From contig NZ_MRTH01000010.1 of NCBI RefSeq assembly GCF_001956045.1, positions 212,897 to 276,896 on the forward strand: a stretch of DNA of 64,000 nt, in the 5' to 3' direction. This DNA comes from Paenibacillus sp. FSL H7-0331. Lineage in GTDB: Bacteria > Bacillota > Bacilli > Paenibacillales > NBRC-103111. A model generated the notes under the pieces. The model was not told where the DNA came from and made no database searches. It saw only the letters and a program-made list of their open reading frames with translations. How positions within the stretch are numbered: the first letter of the stretch is position 1; each line of letters starts with the position of its first letter. This document shows, piece by piece, positions 52,700-62,041 of the stretch. The translations under genes were made by a program, and so were the position numbers.

Positions 52700-54577
52700 C
52701 TACAGTGCTGCGGCTACAGAAGGCTTAGGCAGGTCCTGCATGTACGTAACATGCCATAGGGCAAACATATAGACGGTCCACAAACGCCTTGCATAATCAC
52801 CTTGTCCATTCTGGTGTTTGGCTACCATGTTACGAATCGTACCCATGTTAATGTAATCCTCAATACCGCTGGCTTCAATCTGCTCCAGCATCACTTTGCC
52901 CTGATTGCCTTTCAGCCAATCGCGCATCGGTACCGGAAATCCAAGCTTCGGACGGTTAAGAATAAAATCAGGAATGATCCCTTCCATTGCTTTGCGGAAA
53001 ATGTATTTGGTCGTGCCTTCCGCGATTCGATAACGTGCCGGGATTTTACGAGCGACCTCATACAGCTCCACATCCAGAAAAGGCACACGCAGCTCTAGCG
53101 AATGGGCCATCGTCATTTTATCGGCTTTCATCAAAATATCGCCTGGCAGCCACAGATTCATATCGATATATTGCATACGTGTGACCGGATCCTGATGCCT
53201 TGTTTTGGCATAGTACTGTTCAGCAATCTGCCATGGGTTGCGGTAGCTGCGCAGCATTTCCTGATCCATGCGCACAACCTCAGATTTCATATCCTCCGTG
53301 AAAATCTTCGCATTACCCAGAAATCTCTGTTCCAACGGTGTCGTACCGCGAAGCACAAAGTTTCTCCCGTATACCCCTTGAGGCATCATTCTAGCAACGG
53401 CGTGCAGCATCCGCTTTAAGCCCATCGGCAGACGGTCAAGAGAGCGCAGCGAATTCGGTTCGTTATAAATTCGGTAGCCGCCAAACAGCTCGTCCGCACC
53501 TTCTCCGGATAGAACAACGGTAACCTGTTCACGTGCCAGCTGCGCAACATGATACAAAGCGATAGCCGAAGGATCAGCTACCGGCTCATCCTGATGCCAT
53601 ACCGCCTTGGGAAGCACATCGAAAAAATCCTTTTGCGTAATAATTTTCGAATAATGCTCGGTATCCAACGCTTTTGCTGTTTGTTGAGCAATCCCCGTCT
53701 CATTATTAGCACCTTCGAAGCCTACGGAAAATGTGCGGATCGGCTCAATCGAACGCATATGGGTGGCTATCGCCGTAGAATCAATACCACTGGACAAGAA
53801 ACAGCCGCGCTCAACATCACTTTGCATATGATGAATAACGGAATCCTTCAAGCCCTCGCGAATCTGTTCGACATAATCCTCAAAAGGACGCTCTTCAGTC
53901 TCAAACATCGGGTCCCAATAACGACTGATCTCCATCTGTCCATCATAACTGATGGAAATATAATGACCCGGAGGCAGCTTTTGAATATCCCGAAACATGG
54001 TATCCGGCTCCGGTACATATTGAAAGGTCAAATAATTGAGCAAGCTTTCTGTATGTATCGAGCGGTCCATGCCGCCTGCAGCCAGCAAGCTTTTAATTTC
54101 CGATCCAAACAAAAACTGCCTGCTGTTCTTGAAATAATAAAAGGGCTTGATCCCAAAATGATCACGCGCTCCAAATAGACGCTTCTTTTTACGATCCCAG
54201 ATCACAAAGCCAAACATCCCGCGGAGATGCTTCACACATTCCTCTCCGAACTCCTCGTACATATGAACGATAACCTCGGTATCACTATGTGTTTTGAACA
54301 CATGCCCCTTCTCCTGAAGCGAGCTGCGTAAATATTTATAATTATAAATCTCCCCGTTAAAAACAATCCATACGGTATCGTCCTCATTGGACAGAGGCTG
54401 GTGACCTTCCTTAAGGTCGATAACGGACAGCCGGCGAAAGCCCAGTCCAATCCGGTTCTCACCCCAAAATCCAAAATCATTGGGTCCGCGATGCACCATA
54501 CAATCCGTCATCGCTTTCAGCATCGTCTGAGACGGTTCCCTATCTTCAAAATACATTGCTCCGGTAATACCGCACAT
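52700..54577 (-). CDS. asnB: Asparagine synthase (glutamine-hydrolysing)
   Basis: The 625-residue enzyme forms asparagine from aspartate, ATP and glutamine. The glutaminase nucleophile is Cys2 (MCGITGAMYF), the PPi loop is SSGIDSTAIATH, and LSGEGADELFGGY is the conserved synthetase segment. AGGAGG precedes the ATG. It is the first gene of a four-gene minus-strand series. No T-box leader was seen upstream. Confidence 0.95.
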   Translation of the reverse strand: MCGITGAMYFEDREPSQTMLKAMTDCMVHRGPNDFGFWGENRIGLGFRRLSVIDLKEGHQPLSNEDDTVWIVFNGEIYNYKYLRSSLQEKGHVFKTHSDTEVIVHMYEEFGEECVKHLRGMFGFVIWDRKKKRLFGARDHFGIKPFYYFKNSRQFLFGSEIKSLLAAGGMDRSIHTESLLNYLTFQYVPEPDTMFRDIQKLPPGHYISISYDGQMEISRYWDPMFETEERPFEDYVEQIREGLKDSVIHHMQSDVERGCFLSSGIDSTAIATHMRSIEPIRTFSVGFEGANNETGIAQQTAKALDTEHYSKIITQKDFFDVLPKAVWHQDEPVADPSAIALYHVAQLAREQVTVVLSGEGADELFGGYRIYNEPNSLRSLDRLPMGLKRMLHAVARMMPQGVYGRNFVLRGTTPLEQRFLGNAKIFTEDMKSEVVRMDQEMLRSYRNPWQIAEQYYAKTRHQDPVTRMQYIDMNLWLPGDILMKADKMTMAHSLELRVPFLDVELYEVARKIPARYRIAEGTTKYIFRKAMEGIIPDFILNRPKLGFPVPMRDWLKGNQGKVMLEQIEASGIEDYINMGTIRNMVAKHQNGQGDYARRLWTVYMFALWHVTYMQDLPKPSVAAAL

Positions 54578-54681
54578 GTCTTCATTTCCTCCTCAAGTGT
54601 ACAACGGCAACGTTAACTATCATTCGATTTATTCGATATTTTAGTATAGCATATTCTTAGTAAAATCCGTAAGGTTACACC

Positions 54682-54711
54682 AAAAGAACCCGTCCATAAC
54701 AGACAGGTTCT
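54682..54711 (-). terminator. Terminator of the PBP operon
   Basis: On the minus strand AGAACCTGTCTG and GGACGGGTTCT pair and are followed by TTTTGG. It lies between the PBP stop and asnB. Confidence 0.65.
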
Positions 54712-54733
54712 GTGAACATGTATACACTCGCAG

Positions 54734-56770
54734 CTATGGTGCTTCCGCAGTACCTTTGGCCCCTTTGGGCACACCATCCAAGCCATAGTACTGATCATAG
54801 GCATCAAAAATTTTGCGTGCAATCGGAGCCGCATTCCACGAACCAAAACCACCTTCAGGGACTACGACAGCAATTGCAAGCTTTGGTTTTTCCACTGGAG
54901 CGAACGCAATAAACACGGCATTATCAATCAGCTTGCCGCCAACGGATTGTGTAGAGGTTCCTGTTTTACGGGCATAAGGATAAGGAAATCCGTCAAAGCC
55001 TGTCACAAACACCTTTTCCATCCCTTTAATGACCGAATCCCAATACGGTTTGGGGAATGTAGTTTCCTCCATCACGACAGGCTCCATCGTCTGCACCGGT
55101 TGACCTTCATAGGTTTCGATTTTATCCACAAGAAGCGGCTTTAGCTTCTTGCCTCTGCTTGCCAGGGTAGCGGCATATTGCGCCATCTGCATCGTTGTAT
55201 ATTTTTCATTCTGGCCCCATGAAGCAAATACCATTCTCGATTGCATGGATTCCTTCTCATTCGTTTTAAACTCGCTGATACCCGCATTTTCTCTTGGCAA
55301 ACCACTTCCGCTCGGCACACCGAGACCGAATTTGTTCAGATAAGACTCCCAAACGTCGGCTGATTGGCTTCCATACTTTTGATGAAGCTTGTAACCAACC
55401 ATCGCTGACATGAACGTATTGGAGGAATGCCAGATCGCATCCGCAGCATTAATATACCCATAGGAAGCCCGGTCTGAATTCGTCAGCTTCGATCCATTGT
55501 CCTTACCATACGTATACTCACCGGTGTCATTATAAAGCGTATCGACCCCAAACAGCCCTTCATTTAATCCAATTAACACCGATAACGGCTTAATGATCGA
55601 TCCTACATATACAACCGAGGTTGGATGATTCTTGAGCTCGGCTGGCGGATAATCCGGAAAGGCGCTTGTAATCGTACCATTATTAATAAATGGTTGGATC
55701 CGGTTGTACTCGCTGGTCAACACAACCCCGTTCCATATGTTAGGATCATAATCCGGCATGCTGGCCATTGCAACGACCTTGCCTGTTTCCACTTCGATCG
55801 CAACCGCATAACCAGCCCTTGCATTCGGCGCGGAAGCAGAACGATTGGACGTTGACTTGGCAGCCGCAAGCTGATCGATAATGGCCTTCTCGGCAACCTC
55901 CTGAACATTTTTATTAATCGTTAAATATAAATTATTTCCTTTTTCCGGTGCTTTGACCGACACTTTGCCGATAATTTTTTGCGAGGCATTCACCGGGTAT
56001 GTTTTTGATCCATTTTTACCGCGAAGATCCTCCTGATACATCAGCTCGATACCATCGTATCCGACATACTCAGTGTCTAGATAGCCTTTAGTATTGTCTT
56101 TGTTCTTGTAGAAGGGCAGTCCATTGTTCGGCTCTCTTGCCGTGGAAAAGGGTCTCATATATCCGATCAGTTGGGCTGCAATGGGACCGTTGTCGTAAGT
56201 ACGAATACTTTCCTCCATAATCTCAAGCCATTTCAGTTCATCGCGGCGTTCCAGTATATATGCGATTTCATCATTAGACAAGCCTGATTTGAGCCGCCGG
56301 GGAACAAAGGAGTAGCTCGGAGCTGTCGTCGTATTCTTGTCCAGATCGTAACCGACATCCATCTCCTTAATGATTTCCGCTGCACCCAGCAAATTATTGG
56401 GCGGCGTCCCATGCTCCTTGAATATTTCCTCTAATTTGCGAGCTAGCGTTATGACATCGTCTTTCTTTTGGTCGGATTCCATACGGAAATATAGCGATTG
56501 GGTTGACGAGGTAAAAGCGAGCGGCGCCCCGCCCCGATCATAGATATTGCCACGAATCGGACCTATCGGTGTATCCATCTTGGTGTTATTGGCTTCTTCC
56601 GCCTTCAGCTGGCTGCCTTCGACAAACTGCAGTACGGCAAGTCTGACAATCAGAATGGAAAAAAAGAAAAACGTGCAGAAAAAGATCAGATTAACCCTAA
56701 ATGTAAAATGACTTCTCTTGGCTGATTCCTGCTGCTGAGGGTCATCATTAGCTTTTTTGTTACCAAACAT
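54734..56770 (-). CDS. Class B penicillin-binding protein (transpeptidase)
   Basis: The 678-residue PBP has one N-terminal membrane helix (FRVNLIFFCTFFFFSILIVR), a dimerisation domain and a transpeptidase domain with SxxK (VGSIIKPLSV), SxN (WHSSNTFM) and KTG (YARKTGTST). It resembles PbpA/PBP2-type enzymes of Bacillus that crosslink lateral wall peptidoglycan. It is the last gene of a putative four-gene envelope operon. Confidence 0.93.
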   Translation of the reverse strand: MFGNKKANDDPQQQESAKRSHFTFRVNLIFFCTFFFFSILIVRLAVLQFVEGSQLKAEEANNTKMDTPIGPIRGNIYDRGGAPLAFTSSTQSLYFRMESDQKKDDVITLARKLEEIFKEHGTPPNNLLGAAEIIKEMDVGYDLDKNTTTAPSYSFVPRRLKSGLSNDEIAYILERRDELKWLEIMEESIRTYDNGPIAAQLIGYMRPFSTAREPNNGLPFYKNKDNTKGYLDTEYVGYDGIELMYQEDLRGKNGSKTYPVNASQKIIGKVSVKAPEKGNNLYLTINKNVQEVAEKAIIDQLAAAKSTSNRSASAPNARAGYAVAIEVETGKVVAMASMPDYDPNIWNGVVLTSEYNRIQPFINNGTITSAFPDYPPAELKNHPTSVVYVGSIIKPLSVLIGLNEGLFGVDTLYNDTGEYTYGKDNGSKLTNSDRASYGYINAADAIWHSSNTFMSAMVGYKLHQKYGSQSADVWESYLNKFGLGVPSGSGLPRENAGISEFKTNEKESMQSRMVFASWGQNEKYTTMQMAQYAATLASRGKKLKPLLVDKIETYEGQPVQTMEPVVMEETTFPKPYWDSVIKGMEKVFVTGFDGFPYPYARKTGTSTQSVGGKLIDNAVFIAFAPVEKPKLAIAVVVPEGGFGSWNAAPIARKIFDAYDQYYGLDGVPKGAKGTAEAP

Positions 56771-56800
56771 GCTTACAACTCCTTTGTAATGCGTACAACC

Positions 56801-57961
56801 TTAAACTTCCCTGATATGTGTTTGATTAAAATTCGGGGGATTAAACCAGTTGCCACCGCTGGATACCCAGGTAGAATCGAGTGGTACCCACTTGCTGCTA
56901 TCGTTCAAATATACCTCGTTCCATGCGTGAGGTCCATATCCGCCACGACCATCATAGCCAAGCCCTGTAACAACTCTGACTTCCAATCCGATCGAACGGG
57001 CCATCACGGCATACAGTCTGGAATAATCAATACAAACGCCTTTTCTTGTTGCATACGTTTCTTCCGGCGTTTGCTCCTTCCAGATTTTTTTTTGCTCATA
57101 GAGATTAACCTTATCCCAATCATAAGTTACTCTGGTGCCAATCCATTTATATAACAGCTTCGCTTTTTCCTCGTCAGTTGTTCCTTTGAGCGTTACCTCT
57201 TTGGCCGCTTCCGCTATGCCGGGAGGGATTTGTGCATCCAGCACATCATACTTTCTTTGTAAAATATTATTGACTTCCGCCTCAAACTTTCTGGTAAATA
57301 CGGGAAGCTGATTGGTCAAAAAATCGCCTGCCACCGGCTTGATAACTGCCGTTGCACCTTCCTGATACAGGGTAGAAGCTTGTATATACGGGGTGATTTC
57401 GGTTTGCGGCAAAAAGGTAGTGTAAATAAAGAGCGCTGCTACTATGAGCAGTGAGCGGCCAAGACCGGAAAATGTACCTATGATTCCGCCCATCACACTG
57501 CTAATCATACCCGGACGTTTGGTGCTGCCATGCCTTGACTCCCCCTGAAACTTATCTGTCCCCCAATGACCAAAGAACGGATTGATCATCCGGTAGATGA
57601 TCTGTTTAATTACAGCATAACCAATAATGAATAAAACGCCTAGCCGCAGCAGCGGAAAATCTCGAACCGATGTAACGACTGTGTAATAAAATTGCTCAAA
57701 TAGACCAAGATCCTTGGTAGGAATCACAATATTGAGCTCAACCAGCCATCCTTGAACATACGGCGAGACCCAGGAGGACAACCACCAGGACAGCACTATG
57801 CCAACCACAATAGCGGCGCCTTCTGCTGCCATCAGCGCCAAGTGACGAGCTGAGGAAGACGCGCCTCGAATCATCCCCTGAATGATCGAAAAGACTAGCG
57901 TTCCTGCAATAAGCACAGTGATCCAATTGATTGAACTGATTTGGTTGATTGTCGATGCCAT
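56801..57961 (-). CDS. Membrane protein with CvpA-like helices and C-terminal transglutaminase domain
   Basis: The 386-residue protein has four to five N-terminal helices (WITVLIAGTLVFSIIQGMIR and others) and a C-terminal transglutaminase-like domain with the Cys-His-Asp triad in RKGVCIDYSRLYAVMA, GPHAWNEVYL and PLDSTWVSS. I chose the ATG at 57961 with AGGAG eight bases upstream; the frame is open to 57985. In Firmicutes such proteins are linked to the cell surface, but the substrate is unknown. Confidence 0.82.
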   Translation of the reverse strand: MASTINQISSINWITVLIAGTLVFSIIQGMIRGASSSARHLALMAAEGAAIVVGIVLSWWLSSWVSPYVQGWLVELNIVIPTKDLGLFEQFYYTVVTSVRDFPLLRLGVLFIIGYAVIKQIIYRMINPFFGHWGTDKFQGESRHGSTKRPGMISSVMGGIIGTFSGLGRSLLIVAALFIYTTFLPQTEITPYIQASTLYQEGATAVIKPVAGDFLTNQLPVFTRKFEAEVNNILQRKYDVLDAQIPPGIAEAAKEVTLKGTTDEEKAKLLYKWIGTRVTYDWDKVNLYEQKKIWKEQTPEETYATRKGVCIDYSRLYAVMARSIGLEVRVVTGLGYDGRGGYGPHAWNEVYLNDSSKWVPLDSTWVSSGGNWFNPPNFNQTHIREV

Positions 57962-58008
57962 TGCTTCAACTCCTAATCTCTTCAAGGATGAAAGAAATGC
58001 AGCACTCG

Positions 58009-58431
58009 TTAGGTTGCTTTGTTCGTCTTGGCTTGCTCGATCAATGCCTTCAGCATATCATCAAGCTTCATTGTAAAGGTCTGATTCATAAAAGTGACAG
58101 TGACCTCGCTGGCTCCCGGCTTGCCATCAACCTTCAGGCTTTTGGTCGTAACCGTGTAAGACCCGTCCGCATTTTGCTTATATTGCGCATCCTTCATTTC
58201 GTTCGATACGACTTTGATCGCCTGATTCTTTACTTCAGTTGTTACCGTAGCTCCAATATTGAGCAATTGATCCTTATAGCTGGCACCATAGAAATATAAT
58301 CCTGCCAATATGGCAAGTACAATGACCCATTTGATAACGGTCTTAACGATGCGGACAACAACGAATAAGATCACGATAGCCAACAAAATAATATACCAAC
58401 GCTCTTGTAAAAACGACGTAATAAAATCCAA
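58009..58431 (-). CDS. Uncharacterised membrane-anchored protein
   Basis: A 140-residue protein with one or two N-terminal helices (WYIILLAIVILFVVVRIVKT; WVIVLAILAGLYFYGA) and an extracytoplasmic remainder. The start is TTG at 58431 with AGGAG about nine bases upstream. I do not recognise the family. It lies between two genes of the same strand at gaps of 41 and 47 bp, so it is in the envelope operon. Confidence 0.7.
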   Translation of the reverse strand: MDFITSFLQERWYIILLAIVILFVVVRIVKTVIKWVIVLAILAGLYFYGASYKDQLLNIGATVTTEVKNQAIKVVSNEMKDAQYKQNADGSYTVTTKSLKVDGKPGASEVTVTFMNQTFTMKLDDMLKALIEQAKTNKAT

Positions 58432-58472
58432 CCTTCATCTCTCCTCAAATTCATCTCACTCAATACTGGTAA

Positions 58473-58643
58473 TCATACACTATCTTTATCGTTGTCTTCA
58501 TCCCTTTTTTTCCTCAGTTCTGCGAGCTGGCGCTGAATCTGGTCGGATTTGTCGAACTTTTTGGCCTTACGAAAGGTGGTTCGCAATCGAAAAATAAGAA
58601 AGACCAATATAACCACCAAAAATAATAGCAGGAACGGATCCAT
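58473..58643 (-). CDS. Small single-helix membrane protein (56 residues)
   Basis: A short gene encodes MDPFLLLFLVVILVFLIFRL followed by a charged cytoplasmic tail (RTTFRKAKKFDKSDQIQRQL, then acidic residues). GAGG lies about ten bases upstream of the ATG. It precedes the 140-residue protein by 41 bp on the same strand and is likely the first gene of the envelope operon. Confidence 0.65.
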   Translation of the reverse strand: MDPFLLLFLVVILVFLIFRLRTTFRKAKKFDKSDQIQRQLAELRKKRDEDNDKDSV

Positions 58644-58794
58644 ACCCGGCAACCTCTTCTCAATAAATCGTTGTATGTAAGGCTTGTTCTGCGGCTCGCA
58701 AAAATAGTGGTACTAACCTCCGGGCTTGTCACGTAAACGTAGTATAACGCTGCTGAAAGCAAGCAGACTATGGATCCCATTCGAGGTGATACGA

Positions 58795-59955
58795 TTGAAA
58801 ACCGCGCTGTGGTTATATTTGTTCATGTTTGTAGCTTTTTTCGATCTGCATGCGCAATACCCGATATTATCCCCGTTTGCAATCTCGCTAGGCGCTGCCC
58901 CTTCATTCATCGGGCTCATTTTAGGTGTATACTCACTGACTCACTTGCCCGGTAACCTGCTGGCAGGTTATGGTGTAGACCGTTATGGAAGTAAAGGTTT
59001 TATTGTCTTTAGCCTAATTGTAGCAGGTATTGTGCTGTTAGTTCAATCAAGGGTAACAGATCCCTGGGATTTGTTGATTATCCGTTCGATCAGCGGTTTT
59101 GTCCTTGCCTTCCTCTCGCCTGCATGTCTATCCCTGCTTGCCAAGATTGCCAAGGACCGTGTCCAGCAAAGCAAGTTTATGGCGGGTAATGGACTCGTAC
59201 ATACGATGGCCTCTGTATTAAGCCCTGCTGTCGGCGCTTATCTGGTAGCCAAGCTCGGCTTTGCGCAATCCTTCACGGTGTTGGGCTGGATTCTGATCGC
59301 TACCGGTGTCCTTGCCATGGTCGGAGTGAAGGAAGCAACCGGTCAGAAGGCGATTGGCGACTTGTCCATCCCACACGCCCAGAGCATTGCCGAACATTCC
59401 GATGAGCTGCCTGAACTCAAAAACGATCGTGTTCCCTGGCTTTTCTTTGGTATTCCTTTGGCTATTTCCTGTGCACAAGGGATATTATTTTTTGAACTGC
59501 CTCTAATGAAGGAATCCAACGGTTCCATTCTGACATCGGGCATTTTGTTTTCACTTGTCAGTCTGGGGGCACTGGTCACCCTGAGCATGATCTTCTTGAA
59601 CCGCAAATCCCCATTTCTAAGGACCACTATGGGCAGTCTGGGGCTGGCGATTATTTTTTTCGGCTTATCCATCCATTGGCCTATTCCGATCTACGTCTCT
59701 TTATTTATGATTGGAATGGCCAAAGGCATCATTTTTCCGGCTATCGCCTCCCTGCTGGCAGGAATTACAAGCTCAAGCCATTATGGGCGTGTATTTTCGT
59801 TTTTATCCATATCCTTTTCCATAGGCGCCTTTATAGGTCCCATTGTGGCCGGACATATGAGAAGTCATACTTCTCCTTACTTTATAGCATTTGCCTGCCT
59901 GATGCTGGCTTTATCTGTTGTCCCGCTTCGGGCCTTCAAACCCGTTTCTATCTGA
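58795..59955 (+). CDS. MFS transporter
   Basis: The 386-residue product has twelve helices. I chose the TTG at 58795 (MKTALWLYLFMFVAFFDLHA) because GAGGTGAT lies four bases before it and it gives a clean first helix; the frame is open to 58726. The motif AGYGVDRYGSKGFIVFSL is MFS motif A. The substrate is unknown. It is divergent from the small membrane protein gene. Confidence 0.82.
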   Translation: MKTALWLYLFMFVAFFDLHAQYPILSPFAISLGAAPSFIGLILGVYSLTHLPGNLLAGYGVDRYGSKGFIVFSLIVAGIVLLVQSRVTDPWDLLIIRSISGFVLAFLSPACLSLLAKIAKDRVQQSKFMAGNGLVHTMASVLSPAVGAYLVAKLGFAQSFTVLGWILIATGVLAMVGVKEATGQKAIGDLSIPHAQSIAEHSDELPELKNDRVPWLFFGIPLAISCAQGILFFELPLMKESNGSILTSGILFSLVSLGALVTLSMIFLNRKSPFLRTTMGSLGLAIIFFGLSIHWPIPIYVSLFMIGMAKGIIFPAIASLLAGITSSSHYGRVFSFLSISFSIGAFIGPIVAGHMRSHTSPYFIAFACLMLALSVVPLRAFKPVSI

Positions 59956-59994
59956 AAAGAAATCATGCTGCTTGGCTGCCATCCAGTGCTGATT

Positions 59995-60024
59995 AAAAAA
60001 TCGCCTTTTGCGGGCGATTTTTTT
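59995..60024 (+). terminator. Terminator of the MFS gene
   Basis: AAAAATCGCC-TTTTGC-GGGCGATTTTTTT. Confidence 0.85.
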
Positions 60025-60272
60025 GTGTGTTTCAACGTTAATTACACAGGGTAAGTAAAAGTTAGGTTAAGCGTTACTTCTCAGTCTCCTTTAACCCAGA
60101 TATACCCAATGTTCTTTTTTGGGTCAGACGGACTTAAACAAGGGAGTTGCGTTCGAACTTTGTAACAAGACATGTACCCAGCATATCTATGTCGAAAAAG
60201 GAGGTGAAAAGCATAGTGACAAACGAACCTTTTCACAAAAAAAACAAAAGAAACGATAGGAGTGAAACGTTA

Positions 60273-61901
<1,629 letters not shown>

Positions 61902-61945
61902 GTAAAGCAGGTTAACGACTAATTAAATTCAGATTTACAAGCCAA

Positions 61946-61979
61946 AAGGCACTGACAGCGATGTCGGTGCCTTTTTTTT
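61946..61979 (+). terminator. Terminator of the SLH protein gene
   Basis: AAGGCACTGACA-GCGA-TGTCGGTGCCTT followed by T. Confidence 0.85.
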
Positions 61980-62041
61980 GTTAATGTTTTGAATTTTCAG
62001 GTAAAATCAATGCAACGCTATTGAATGCAGCTATATAATTG

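Noticed and set aside
54578..54733. A possible T-box leader for asnB
   Set aside because: asnB starts at 54577 and the 150 bp upstream contain only the terminator of the PBP operon, with no T-box motif.
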